This document shows, piece after piece, positions 55,642-64,000 of a stretch of 64,000 nucleotides of DNA. The notes beneath the pieces were generated by a model, which worked only from the letters and a program-made list of their open reading frames with translations, made no database searches and had not been told where the DNA came from. A program made the translations under genes and the position numbers. The stretch comes from JAPHTQ01 sp050299175 (GTDB taxonomy: Bacteria; Pseudomonadota; Gammaproteobacteria; Thiohalomonadales; Thiohalomonadaceae): assembly GCA_050299175.1 (NCBI GenBank), contig JBNKVM010000045.1:41301-105300 (forward strand), written 5' to 3'. The stretch's first letter is position 1. Each line of letters begins with the position of its first letter.

Positions 55642-56853
55642 TTAGATGCGGTATACGAACCCCAAACTTATCGTACCCCCTTCTTTGAGGCCATAACCCC
55701 TTAAGTAACCAAAAGATTTATATCCTGCTTTTAAATGAATGCCATTGGATTTTGAACCAAATAAATAATAATTAAAATCAAGGAAAGCGGCGTTCCCTGT
55801 TTCTCGCTGTTTCCAATGATGAAGTTCTGCCCCCATTTCAAAGTCAGAGCCTGATCCACCCAGCAAGTTATTGACCCATATAGAGGTTCGATGTTCATTG
55901 TCAATGCTACCAAAGCCGATTTCGAGTGTTCCTGACCTCCCACCTTTTGTCAGAAAGTAATTACTTAGCGAATACTCCTCACCGTAACCGGTGATTGTGT
56001 AGGAGATTCCCGGCAGCCATTTGAGATCAAAAACTGAAATGTAAGGAAGCCTGATTTTCGACTCTCCTGTTGCCATATATTTATAAACCCCATACCAGCT
56101 CCAAAGGACCAGGGGATTAAGGCTATTGTAGAGAAAGGTTTTATCCCGGATGTCGTCTGCCGTGTACTCTTCACCCGACAAATTCGAGTACCTGGCCGCT
56201 ATTGCTGCGATATCGTTAGTGGCGTCCACATCTCCTATTTCTGCAGCCTCTGGGGGCTTGAACAAAACATACCAACCTGGCGCATAAGTGGTCTTGAGCA
56301 GTAAAAGGCATAAATCGTAGTCCACCGTATTGGCTTGCCAAAATTTATTTTTTATAAGGTGGGACATGGAGTTTTCCACCTGAAGGCCATTGGCTTTCTG
56401 GTGGTTAGACCACTCTTCATAGATATCGGTCGGTACACTCTCTCCACTGGTGGAAGTGTGTGATGAATAGTTTAAATTATAGGGGATAGGTGGAAAATCG
56501 ATGTAGATTTCATCTATGCTTCCGCCGTAATTCGCAGAGGGAAAACCATGACCCAAAACCTCATGAGGAATCTCTGCTGCATAAAGAGAAACCGGGAAAT
56601 CAACGCCTAGTAAGCGGACAATACGGTATGCAGCCGAAAGCTTGGGGTTTGCTTTTGCTTCTATTTTTTTATCAAAGCTGCGAACGCCGTAAATCGCCGC
56701 TTTGTCGAGCGATATCATACTCTCGCTCAAAAGCTCATTGGTATTGTAAAACGGTGCCCCTGCCCCAGCATAGTAATGCCATGTTTCTGTTCCTGCATGG
56801 GCCGGGACAGCGTTCATAGCGATCAGGAAAGTCACAAATACTGGCAGCTTCAC
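55642..56853 (-). CDS. Exported HExxxH-motif protein with beta-barrel-like C-terminus
   Basis: The 403-residue product from GTG 56853 (AAGGAGG ribosome site 5 nt upstream) has a Sec signal ending VPAHAG. At residues 97-102 the motif HEVLGH (context IPHEVLGHGF) matches the HExxxH zinc-protease type known from dipeptidyl peptidase III, but the rest is not M49-like. The C-terminal ~130 residues alternate polar and hydrophobic strands and end in FVYRI with a terminal aromatic pattern like an outer-membrane barrel. Function and zinc binding are unproven. Confidence 0.68.
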   Translation of the reverse strand: MKLPVFVTFLIAMNAVPAHAGTETWHYYAGAGAPFYNTNELLSESMISLDKAAIYGVRSFDKKIEAKANPKLSAAYRIVRLLGVDFPVSLYAAEIPHEVLGHGFPSANYGGSIDEIYIDFPPIPYNLNYSSHTSTSGESVPTDIYEEWSNHQKANGLQVENSMSHLIKNKFWQANTVDYDLCLLLLKTTYAPGWYVLFKPPEAAEIGDVDATNDIAAIAARYSNLSGEEYTADDIRDKTFLYNSLNPLVLWSWYGVYKYMATGESKIRLPYISVFDLKWLPGISYTITGYGEEYSLSNYFLTKGGRSGTLEIGFGSIDNEHRTSIWVNNLLGGSGSDFEMGAELHHWKQRETGNAAFLDFNYYLFGSKSNGIHLKAGYKSFGYLRGYGLKEGGTISLGFVYRI

Positions 56854-57088
56854 CGTCCCCTCCTTTAGCAACTATTTTCGGTTCAGTGTAGGTGGCAAAG
56901 GCGGTCTGCGCCAAAAAAGTTTTCTGCCCCAGTTATTCTCACAAATCGCGTATCTTTATGGCCGTCTCTGCAACACTATCATGAGAATGTGGAGAAAATA
57001 TGGAGAAATCCTGGAATTCAATTTAACAACCAAAAATCAGGATTAACGCCCAGAGATATATATCTCTGCGTGAGTATGCATGAATATG

Positions 57089-57174
57089 GGTCTAACGTGG
57101 GGTCTGGTCTAATATGTGGTCTGCCCCCTTTAATTGACCCCTTTAATTGTGCTCAGCTAATTCTGGGGCAGACC
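57089..57174. repeat. Nested short direct and inverted repeats downstream of rsd
   Basis: GGTCTAACGTGG (57089-57100) and GGTCTAATATGTGG (57106-57119) are related copies. CCCCTTTAATTG is repeated in tandem (57125-57136 and 57138-57149). GGTCTGCCCC (57118-57127) is perfectly inverted as GGGGCAGACC (57165-57174), the latter inside the rsd 3' end. Likely a decayed repeat element. Confidence 0.6.
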
Positions 57175-57633
57175 GATCATCGCATTCAGTAATTTATCCT
57201 CCAGTTCCGCTCGCTGGGCCAATCCTTCACCGATGCGGGAGAGGTCGTCCTTAAAAGAGTCCGAAATCTCACAGTGATTACCGCAGTCGTACTTATCGTT
57301 GAAATCCAATGCCGCATCGGTTACCTCGGAGATGCTTGGATACAGGCGTTCTGCCAGCTCTGAAACAGCTTTGCGGCGCTCGGTACCTTTGATGATACGG
57401 TCATACAGCACGAAATGGCCGGTAGCGATGTAATCCACCAGTAATTGACAATACTGTTGTAGATCCTTTTGCACCGCAGCATTATTCGGTTCCGGAGCAA
57501 AAGGTTCCAGCCCAGCCAGGCGCCAGAACACTACCAGCATTTCATTCCTTTGCGTAACGAGCTTGTCCGCCAATTCTCGAGATTGGGTACGACGACTGGC
57601 GATGTCGGTGATTTCCTGCGAACTTTGTACCAT
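57157..57633 (-). CDS. rsd: Rsd/AlgQ family regulator of sigma-70
   Basis: The 158-residue product equals E. coli Rsd (158) in length and pattern: RRTQSRELADKLVTQRNEMLVVFWRLAGLEPF, LQQYCQLLVDYIATGHFVLYDRII and the helical end RIGEGLAQRAELEDKLL. Rsd binds sigma-70 region 4 and shifts polymerase to alternative sigma factors in stationary phase. Good GGAGG ribosome site. It lies in the accessory stretch. Confidence 0.9.
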   Translation of the reverse strand: MVQSSQEITDIASRRTQSRELADKLVTQRNEMLVVFWRLAGLEPFAPEPNNAAVQKDLQQYCQLLVDYIATGHFVLYDRIIKGTERRKAVSELAERLYPSISEVTDAALDFNDKYDCGNHCEISDSFKDDLSRIGEGLAQRAELEDKLLNAMIGLPQN

Positions 57634-57680
57634 CTATTTCATTCCTCCGGGAGGATTACACTAATTCATTGACGACCGTG

Positions 57681-57700
57681 CCGGAATAGTTCATCTGACT
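57681..57700 (+). repeat. Direct repeat copy 1 flanking the nucleotidyltransferase gene
   Basis: CCGGAATAGTTCATCTGACT resembles 58775-58795 (CCGGAAAAGTTTCATCTGACC) with one gap and one or two substitutions, same orientation. The copies lie on either side of the NTase-HEPN gene. Confidence 0.5.
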
Positions 57701-57718
57701 ATACTTAATTGAACCCAT

Positions 57719-58630
57719 TTATTGCTCAACCATCGATTTCAGTTCAGCGCGGCATATCGCTTCAGTAACTTCCAGTAACTGCTTGACCCGTGGTGCGAGA
57801 TAATCAAGGTCGTGCCAGTGGACGATGAAATCCTTCTGGTAGCGGGCACCGATATAGGCCCGGTTCATCAGGTCGAAGTACTCTTCATTCTCTTTGGTAT
57901 CCGCAGGGAAGATATCGCGGAAGACGGGGCCAAACTCCGCTGCCTCACGCCCAATCATCGTCAGCATGTGTTCGTGGGGGCAATAGCTGGTGAAGACCAG
58001 CAAGATCGCCTTATAGGCCGATTCGGTAGCCTGGTTCAGATTGAATATGGCGAGTCGTAGTTTTTCTTTTTGGTAACAGGTTTCGAATAATTCATAAAAC
58101 CCTGTTGCCTGCTCATACCAGTTATCGAAATCCGCCTGTGCGAGCTTTTGCTTTTCCTCCGCTAACAGTTCCCGCGGTTCGGCCAGCTTGAACTCTTCCG
58201 TGTTATAGAGCATCCGCCCTTCACGTTTGATATCGAGGAAGAAATAGCGACCTTCGCCAAGCTGCTCATTAACGTCTTCGATGTCATGAACGATGGGATT
58301 GGCATGCGCAGAGAGGCGCGGATTATTGATCGCCTCACGCACCGTCCCTTCAAAACCCAATTCCGGCGGCTCACGCGTGATGACCAGGATATCGTAATCG
58401 GACGGATGACCGGAACGAGGGTTCGGCGGCAGATCCTTCGCTTCCTTCCAGTCGCCACGGGCATAGCTGCCGTAGAGGATTACCATCTCCACCCCGGCCA
58501 TCTCGCCGACAATCCGGGCGATCTGCCCCAGCTCCCGCTGTTTCTCCTCCGGCAAGTGGTTCAAGTCCGTGCGCATCTTCTCGTGGGTATCCCGTGTTTC
58601 GTCGAGGCTGGTTGGGCTATAGCGTTCCAT
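57719..58630 (-). CDS. Nucleotidyltransferase-HEPN fusion protein
   Basis: The 303-residue product from ATG 58630 (GGAAG ribosome site) has an N-terminal MNT-type nucleotidyltransferase (LYGSYARGD near residues 52-60, DYDILV near 78-83) and a C-terminal HEPN domain (FNLNQATESAYKAILLVFTSYCPHEHML). The catalytic GS and DxD residues are present. HEPN-MNT pairs often form toxin-antitoxin modules, where the MNT part AMPylates the HEPN partner; here both are in one chain, and the Rx4-6H RNase motif of HEPN is not clear, so this is more likely a standalone enzyme. Target unknown. Confidence 0.82.
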   Translation of the reverse strand: MERYSPTSLDETRDTHEKMRTDLNHLPEEKQRELGQIARIVGEMAGVEMVILYGSYARGDWKEAKDLPPNPRSGHPSDYDILVITREPPELGFEGTVREAINNPRLSAHANPIVHDIEDVNEQLGEGRYFFLDIKREGRMLYNTEEFKLAEPRELLAEEKQKLAQADFDNWYEQATGFYELFETCYQKEKLRLAIFNLNQATESAYKAILLVFTSYCPHEHMLTMIGREAAEFGPVFRDIFPADTKENEEYFDLMNRAYIGARYQKDFIVHWHDLDYLAPRVKQLLEVTEAICRAELKSMVEQ

Positions 58631-58774
58631 GGCGTACTTCCCTGTGTACAAATTAATGATTTTGCGTCCCTACAGACCGGATTGCCATATTAAGTGGGAT
58701 TGGGATGGGGGAGTCAAGGGGTTGGCGATGCAGATTACATCCTCAATAACACTGCCATTACCGCATAGTATATA

Positions 58775-58795
58775 CCGGAAAAGTTTCATCTGACC
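58775..58795 (+). repeat. Direct repeat copy 2 flanking the nucleotidyltransferase gene
   Basis: CCGGAAAAGTTTCATCTGACC, partner of 57681-57700. It sits in the 234-bp gap between the NTase-HEPN and FRG genes, which otherwise holds nothing recognisable. Confidence 0.5.
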
Positions 58796-58864
58796 CCACT
58801 CACTTATTCAATGGCTTCAGCGATTATTTCCTAAAAAGGTCCTGATCTGCCCATAAGCATTGCT

Positions 58865-59563
58865 TCATAGTCCATAACTATGTTTTACGTGATTTGCCAC
58901 TCCAACAATACTTGGAAACATAGATAACTCATTAATTCCATATCTTCTGAGCATTACATCTAATTTGAATATACAGTCATTATTTATTATCCATTTAGTA
59001 ATCTTGTTACTTTCAAACTCACACTCTGGTTCTGGGTGAACCGTGAATATGCCAAACTGAGCAGTTATTCTTGGTGTGATATGGTGAGGTTTAAATATTA
59101 CAGGCGATTCTATATTCAACGGTGATTCATCAAAATCAGGCTCATCCATCGAATATTCATCTTCAAGGACATATATAGCAGCTGAATCTTTTGTTTTATT
59201 TTTGAAGCACGAAAAAAATGCTGCCACCAATGGATTATATGTCCAATCTAACATCCTGGTAGGTAACCCGTGATGTTGAGCAACCGCCAACCATTCCCAA
59301 TCATTTTCTGGCGTTTTTTGGAGATAAGGGATTGCTAATTTTTTAAATAAATCTAAAGATCCAATTTCCTTCCCAGAATTTACTACATAAGTAAATTCTT
59401 TATTTTTTTCTCGTGCAATCTTGTTGTCTAAGATACTTCTACCAAACCGAGAAACCAGTGCATATTCTGAACTTCTAACTCCCCTAAATACAGGATGAGT
59501 CTCGCGATATGAAGTTGAAAGCTCATGAAAATCATTCAAGCTACTTATTACTTCAATATTCAT
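58865..59563 (-). CDS. FRG-domain protein
   Basis: The 232-residue product has the FRG motif near the start (HPVFRGVRSSEY, residues 24-33) and the conserved block AQHHGLPTRMLDWTYNPLVAAFF at about 95-117. FRG proteins have no defined biochemical activity. Codon use and base composition are visibly AT-richer than neighbours, which suggests recent acquisition. Confidence 0.85.
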   Translation of the reverse strand: MNIEVISSLNDFHELSTSYRETHPVFRGVRSSEYALVSRFGRSILDNKIAREKNKEFTYVVNSGKEIGSLDLFKKLAIPYLQKTPENDWEWLAVAQHHGLPTRMLDWTYNPLVAAFFSCFKNKTKDSAAIYVLEDEYSMDEPDFDESPLNIESPVIFKPHHITPRITAQFGIFTVHPEPECEFESNKITKWIINNDCIFKLDVMLRRYGINELSMFPSIVGVANHVKHSYGL

Positions 59564-59689
59564 ATGCTCCCCTATAAAACATGGCGTTTAATGCGGAGAA
59601 ACTAGGAAAGAGAATAGGATTATCCAGTTAAAGGGAGTCAAATATGACAGACACCCTAAATAGGATCTCCATCCCTGATATCTCCGGTT

Positions 59690-61522
59690 TTACTCCACTG
59701 TCACAGACTTAGCTAGATTCCTCGGCTGGTCCACATCAGTACCCTTGAGTACCGCAACATGATAGGAGAGCAGTTGCAGGGGAATAGTAAAGATGATCGG
59801 CGCAACATGACCGCCGCCTGAAGGTGTCGTGATCACATGCACACGTTCGCTGCCGTTCATCTCAGCCTTGTGATCGGCAAAGACGTAAAGCTCACCGCCA
59901 CGTGCACGTACTTCTTCGAGATTGGATTTAAGTTTTTCCAGCAGTTCGTCGTTCGGTGCCACAGCGATAACCGGCATCTCTTCATCCACCAACGCCAGTG
60001 GACCGTGTTTTAGTTCACCAGCCGGATAGGCCTCGGCATGAATATAAGAAATCTCTTTCAGTTTCAGTGCGCCTTCCATTGCCACCGGATACTGCACACC
60101 GCGACCGAGGAACAGGGCATTGTGTTTGTCTGCGAAACGTTCGGACAATTCCCTGATGGTGTCGTCAAGGTTCAGCACCTCTTCCACATGACGTGGCAGC
60201 GTTAATAATTGTTCGACAATAGACGCTTCACGTTTTGTATCGATACGATGGCGACGACCGATAGCGGTAACCAGTAGTAACAGTGCCACCAGTTGAGTGG
60301 TAAAAGCCTTGGTGGAGGCAACACCAATTTCGGGACCAGCGCGGGTCATTAGGGTCAGGTCCGCTTCACGGGAGAGGGAACTCTCCGGTACGTTGCAGAT
60401 CGCAACCGACGGACCATAACCCCACTCCTTGGTCGCACGCAGTGCGGCCAGGGTATCGGCGGTTTCACCGGATTGCGAAATGACTACAACCAGCGCATCG
60501 GGATCGGCAACCGGGTGACGGTAACGAAACTCGCTGGCCACTTCGACGCGGCATGGCACACCGGCAACACCCTCGAACCAGTTACGTGCCACCATGCCCG
60601 CGTGGTAACTGGTACCGCAGGCGATGATCTGAACCGATTTAATTTTGTCGAAGATCGCCGCCGCTTCCGGTCCGAAGCTCGCTTCCAGTACCTTGCCTTC
60701 AGCTACGCGCCCTTCCAGGGTTTCGGCAATGGCACGTGGTTGCTCGTGGATCTCCTTGAGCATGTAGTGACGATACTGACCGCGATCCGTGGCATCGGCG
60801 GTGAGCGACGATTCGGAAATTTCACGACGGACATAGTTGCCCTGATGGTCGTAGATGGTTACGCGATCACGATGGATGTCTGCTACGTCTCCCTCTTCGA
60901 GGAAGATGAAGCGACGGGTAACCGGCAACAGTGCGGCGACGTCGGAAGCGATAAAGTTTTCACCGATACCGAGACCAATGACCAGTGGGCTACCACGACG
61001 TGCGGCGATCAGGCGATTCGGTTCATTAGTACTAATCACACCCAACGCATAGGCGCCATGCAGTTCGGCGATGGTGTCGATGACCGACTGCAACAGCTCT
61101 TTGCCTTCAGCATGATGCTTGTGGATCTGATGCACCACCACTTCGGTGTCGGTATCGGAAGTAAAGGTGTATCCCGCGGCTTTCTGCGCCTTACGCATCG
61201 CCTCGTGATTTTCGATGATGCCGTTATGCACAACGGACACGCCGTTGTTACAGATGTGCGGGTGAGCGTTGTTTTGTGTTGGTTTGCCGTGCGTGGCCCA
61301 ACGGGTGTGGGCAATACCGAGCTGTCCCTTCAGTGGGTGCTTTTCCAGCGCATCGGCCAGCATTTGCACCTTGCCCGGAATACGCTCGCGGTCAAGACAC
61401 CCTTCTGCTGTGAGAACAGCGATACCTGCGGAGTCGTAGCCGCGATACTCCAGACGCCGCAATCCCTCCAACAGGATTGGGGTCACATCACGTTCCGCAA
61501 TCGCGCCAACAATTCCGCACAT
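59690..61522 (-). CDS. glmS: Glutamine-fructose-6-phosphate aminotransferase
   Basis: GlmS makes glucosamine-6-phosphate for cell-wall and LPS synthesis. The 610-residue protein (E. coli 609) has the N-terminal glutaminase (CGIVGAIAERDVTPILLEGLRRLEYRGYDSAG, catalytic Cys) and two SIS domains with GTSYHAG and SQSGETADT, ending DVDQPRNLAKSVTVE. It starts 9 bp downstream of the glmU stop, so glmU-glmS are cotranscribed. No clear terminator was seen after it. Confidence 0.98.
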   Translation of the reverse strand: MCGIVGAIAERDVTPILLEGLRRLEYRGYDSAGIAVLTAEGCLDRERIPGKVQMLADALEKHPLKGQLGIAHTRWATHGKPTQNNAHPHICNNGVSVVHNGIIENHEAMRKAQKAAGYTFTSDTDTEVVVHQIHKHHAEGKELLQSVIDTIAELHGAYALGVISTNEPNRLIAARRGSPLVIGLGIGENFIASDVAALLPVTRRFIFLEEGDVADIHRDRVTIYDHQGNYVRREISESSLTADATDRGQYRHYMLKEIHEQPRAIAETLEGRVAEGKVLEASFGPEAAAIFDKIKSVQIIACGTSYHAGMVARNWFEGVAGVPCRVEVASEFRYRHPVADPDALVVVISQSGETADTLAALRATKEWGYGPSVAICNVPESSLSREADLTLMTRAGPEIGVASTKAFTTQLVALLLLVTAIGRRHRIDTKREASIVEQLLTLPRHVEEVLNLDDTIRELSERFADKHNALFLGRGVQYPVAMEGALKLKEISYIHAEAYPAGELKHGPLALVDEEMPVIAVAPNDELLEKLKSNLEEVRARGGELYVFADHKAEMNGSERVHVITTPSGGGHVAPIIFTIPLQLLSYHVAVLKGTDVDQPRNLAKSVTVE

Positions 61523-61531
61523 ATTGAATTC

Positions 61532-62896
61532 CTATTTCGGTTTCTTCACTGGCCGTTTCCAGCCGTTAATACTTTTCTGGCTACTGCGCGACAGGGTCAA
61601 CGCTTCATCTGGTGCATCACGGGTAATGGTGGAGCCCGCACCAATCGTCGCGCCGTCACCGATCTTTACCGGCGCAACCAGTTGCGAGTCAGAACCGACA
61701 AACACCCGATCACCGATCTCGGTGCGATGCTTATTGGCACCGTCGTAGTTGCAGGTGATGGTGCCTGCACCGATGTTCACGTCGGCACCCATGGTGGTAT
61801 CACCGATATAGGTGAGGTGATTCACCTTGGAGCCTTTACCGATCTCACTGTTCTTGATCTCGACGAAGTTACCGACCCGCGCCTTTTCAGACAGATGGGT
61901 GCCGGGGCGAATGCGGGCAAAGGGGCCGATGTTGCAGCCACTATCGATCACCGCATCTTCGATCACGCTCATCGGCTCGATGGAAACCTCATCGGCAATC
62001 TTTACGTTGCGCAGTACACAGTTAGCACCGACGCGCACCCGATCACCCAGTACCACATCACCGTCGAAGATTACGCCAACATCGATAGTGCAGTCCTTAC
62101 CACAAGTCAGTGTTCCGCGCTGATCGAAGCGGGACGGATCGATAATGGTGACGCCTTCGCGCATCAGCGCCTCGGCCTTTTGCTGTTGGTACTGCCGCTC
62201 CAGCTTCGCCAGTTGCAGTCGATCGTTCACACCCGATACCTCCGCTTCCGATTGCGCGACGATGCCGTTGACGTTCAGTCCTTCCGACTCGGCCAGCGCG
62301 ATTGTATCGGTGAGATAGAACTCGCCCTGGGCGTTGTTGTTCTCCAGTTGCTGCAACCAATCGCGCAACTTGCCACCATTGCAGGCGAGGATGCCGCTGT
62401 TACCTTCACAGATCGCCAGCTGCTCTTCGTTGGCATCTTTCTGTTCAACGATGGCCAGCACTTTTCCGTTGCTATCGCGTACGATGCGGCCGTAACCGGT
62501 CGGGTTATCCAGCATCACCGTCAACAGGGCGATACCATCGCTCACGTTATCGAGCAGGTGTTGCAAGGTCGCGGTACTGATCAGAGGTACGTCGCCATAA
62601 AGCACCAACACGGTGGAGTCATTAGCCACCTTCGGCATCGCCTGTTCCACCGCGTGACCGGTGCCGAGCTGTTCTGCCTGCTCCACCCAGCTCACGCCGT
62701 CATCGTTAATCGTCTCGCGTACCGTTTCACCACCGTGGCCATAAACCACATGGATCGCCTTCGGCGACAGCGTACGTGCGGTGGCGATCACATGGGCCAA
62801 CATCGGTTTACCGGCAATAGGATGCAATACCTTGGGCAGGACGGACCGCATACGGGTGCCCTGACCGGCGGCGAGGATCACGACTTCGAGATTCAT
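61532..62896 (-). CDS. glmU: Bifunctional N-acetylglucosamine-1-phosphate uridyltransferase/acetyltransferase
   Basis: GlmU acetylates GlcN-1-P and then makes UDP-GlcNAc. The 454-residue protein (E. coli 456) starts VVILAAGQGTRMRSVLPKVLH, has YGDVPL, and a C-terminal left-handed beta helix with NFVEIKNS and YIGDTTMGADVNIGAGTITCNYDG. It is downstream of the atp operon terminator. Confidence 0.98.
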   Translation of the reverse strand: MNLEVVILAAGQGTRMRSVLPKVLHPIAGKPMLAHVIATARTLSPKAIHVVYGHGGETVRETINDDGVSWVEQAEQLGTGHAVEQAMPKVANDSTVLVLYGDVPLISTATLQHLLDNVSDGIALLTVMLDNPTGYGRIVRDSNGKVLAIVEQKDANEEQLAICEGNSGILACNGGKLRDWLQQLENNNAQGEFYLTDTIALAESEGLNVNGIVAQSEAEVSGVNDRLQLAKLERQYQQQKAEALMREGVTIIDPSRFDQRGTLTCGKDCTIDVGVIFDGDVVLGDRVRVGANCVLRNVKIADEVSIEPMSVIEDAVIDSGCNIGPFARIRPGTHLSEKARVGNFVEIKNSEIGKGSKVNHLTYIGDTTMGADVNIGAGTITCNYDGANKHRTEIGDRVFVGSDSQLVAPVKIGDGATIGAGSTITRDAPDEALTLSRSSQKSINGWKRPVKKPK

Positions 62897-62930
62897 GACG
62901 TCTGTTTATGCCTTTTTCGGCCGTACAACG

Positions 62931-62955
62931 AAAAAAGGGCAGTGTATCACTGCCC
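62931..62955 (-). terminator. Rho-independent terminator of the atp operon
   Basis: On the minus strand GGGCAGTG-ATA-CACTGCCC is followed by six Ts; the perfect 8-bp stem sits between atpC (ends 63002) and glmU. Confidence 0.9.
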
Positions 62956-63001
62956 TTTTGTTCTCACTACTTACCTGCCATTAGCAGGCATCGTCAGCAC
63001 C

Positions 63002-63436
63002 TTAGCTGCGCTGGCCGCCAAACTTGCGGCGCATACGCTGGATGGCCTGGAGCTGCGCAATCGCTTCGGCCAGTTCGGCCTCGGCTCGTGCGTAGTCCAC
63101 ATCACCCTGGCGATCCGCCAACGCCTGTTCGGCACGCTTCTTCGCTTCCATCGCCTGGGCCTCGTCGAGGTCCTTGGCACGGACTGCGGTATCTGCCAGC
63201 ACGGTGACCACGTGGGGCTGCACCTCAAGGATGCCGCCGGAGACGAAGTAGAACTCCTCTTCGCCGCCTTCCTTGACCACGCGCACTTCACCAGGCTTCA
63301 GGTGAGTCAGCAGCTGGGTGTGGCGGGGAAAGATCCCCACCTCGCCCATCACCGCCGGGGCGTAGACCTGCTCCACAGTACCGGAGTAGATCTCTGCCTC
63401 AGCGCTGACGATGTTTACGTGCATAGTCATAGACAT
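63002..63436 (-). CDS. atpC: F1 ATP synthase epsilon subunit
   Basis: The 144-residue product has an N-terminal beta sandwich (VNIVSAEAEIYSGTVEQVYAPAVMGEVGIFPRHTQLL, GGILEVQPHVVTVLADTA) and the helical tail with AQAMEAKKRAEQAL. It is the last gene of the atp operon. ATG 63436 or 63430 are both possible. Confidence 0.97.
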   Translation of the reverse strand: MSMTMHVNIVSAEAEIYSGTVEQVYAPAVMGEVGIFPRHTQLLTHLKPGEVRVVKEGGEEEFYFVSGGILEVQPHVVTVLADTAVRAKDLDEAQAMEAKKRAEQALADRQGDVDYARAEAELAEAIAQLQAIQRMRRKFGGQRS

Positions 63437-63460
63437 ACTATATCCCCGCTGCGGGTTGAA

Positions 63461-64000
63461 TTACAGCGACTTGGCCTTCTCGACAACCTCATCGATACCG
63501 CCAACCATGTAGAACGCCTGCTCAGGCAGGTGGTCGTACTCGCCGCTGACGATGCCTTTGAACCCGGCAATGGTGTCCTTCAGGGAGACGTATTTGCCCG
63601 GAGAACCGGTAAATACTTCCGCAACGAAGAACGGCTGGGAGAGGAAGTTCTGAATCTTACGTGCACGAGCAACGATCAGTTTGTCCTCTTCTGACAGCTC
63701 GTCCATACCGAGGATGGCGATGATGTCACGCAGTTCCTTATAGCGCTGCAGCGTACCCTGTACAGAACGGGCAGTGTCATAGTGCTCGTTACCCACAACC
63801 AGCGGGTCAAGCTGACGGCTGGTGGAGTCGAGCGGGTCTACCGCAGGGTAGATACCCAGCTCAGCGATTTGACGGGACAGTACAACGGTCGCGTCAAGGT
63901 GAGCAAAGGTAGTCGCCGGTGACGGGTCAGTCAGGTCATCCGCCGGTACGTATACCGCCTGGATGGAGGTGATAGAACCGGTTTTGGTGGAGGTGATACG
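63461..64000 (-). CDS. atpD: F1 ATP synthase beta subunit, C-terminal part
   Basis: The frame runs from stop 63461 to the right window edge, about 180 codons. Conserved blocks are ITSIQAVYVPADDLTDPSPA, FAHLDATVVLSRQIAELGIYPAVDPLDS and the C-terminal DELSEEDKLIVARARKIQNFLSQPFFVAEVFTG. The nucleotide-binding part lies outside the window. Confidence 0.97.
   Translation of the reverse strand, partial: RITSTKTGSITSIQAVYVPADDLTDPSPATTFAHLDATVVLSRQIAELGIYPAVDPLDSTSRQLDPLVVGNEHYDTARSVQGTLQRYKELRDIIAILGMDELSEEDKLIVARARKIQNFLSQPFFVAEVFTGSPGKYVSLKDTIAGFKGIVSGEYDHLPEQAFYMVGGIDEVVEKAKSL

Noticed and set aside
57089..57174. CRISPR-like repeats
   Set aside because: Only two or three short unlike copies without regular spacers; better explained as a decayed repeat.
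60473..63694. A 1073-codon open frame on the plus strand opposite glmS, glmU and atpC/atpD
   Set aside because: It is antisense to three unmistakable conserved genes, has no recognisable domain and no ribosome site; codon bias of the real genes leaves this frame free of stops.

Overview
The window is chromosomal DNA of a free-living, motile gammaproteobacterium. Evidence: ubiC/ubiA quinone genes, the gmk-rpoZ-spoT-ridA-recG arrangement, def-fmt-rsmB-ntrYX-trkAH, dprA-smg-topA, glmU-glmS beside the atp operon, an Rsd homologue, MshI-type pilus machinery and a textbook sigma-28 chemotaxis promoter. The oxygen-dependent HemF indicates at least facultative aerobic life. I cannot fix the genus. 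No rRNA, tRNA, CRISPR array, transposase or prophage gene was seen.

Layout. 1-12.9 kb (all minus strand): partial mshI, ubiC-ubiA, recG, a block holding an M48 lipoprotein, an SH3 protein and a CHASE2 adenylate cyclase, then ridA, an ankyrin lipoprotein, a 169-bp inverted-repeat element, spoT, rpoZ, gmk and yicC. 13-24.6 kb: a Ser/Thr kinase and PP2C pair, two c-di-GMP signalling proteins flanking uvrD, and a group II truncated haemoglobin with an exported hydrolase-like protein and a TlpA-type thioredoxin. 24.6-33.3 kb (minus): sbcB, hemF, tsaC, purE, topA, smg, dprA and a LysM lipoprotein. 33.4-45.1 kb (plus): def-fmt-rsmB-DUF4390-ntrY-ntrX-trkA-trkH, then a chemoreceptor with its own sigma-28 promoter. 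45.1-49.8 kb (minus): five tightly overlapping genes centred on a YjiM/YjiL-type (double-cubane-like) ATP-driven reductase. 50-59.6 kb: an accessory stretch, visibly AT-richer in places, with a diguanylate cyclase, small membrane and lipoproteins, exported proteins of unknown function, Rsd, a nucleotidyltransferase-HEPN protein and an FRG-domain protein. 59.7-64 kb (minus): glmS, glmU and the end of the atp operon (atpC, partial atpD).

The strongest candidate for an undescribed system is the 45.1-49.8 kb operon. Its genes encode a His-rich exported protein, a NapH-like membrane polyferredoxin, a nine-cysteine reductase component, its ASKHA-fold ATPase activator and a membrane protein with DsbD/CcdA-like intramembrane cysteines. 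Together they look like a membrane-linked electron-delivery route to an ATP-dependent low-potential reductase. Other notable points are a UbiA protein at the normal ubiCA locus that has lost nearly all its Mg-diphosphate-binding aspartates, an NtrX without the GAFTGA loop, an exported protein combining an HExxxH motif with a beta-barrel-like tail, and a mshI gene whose best start is CTG.

All functional calls come from reading the sequence and from remembered family features; no database search was run.
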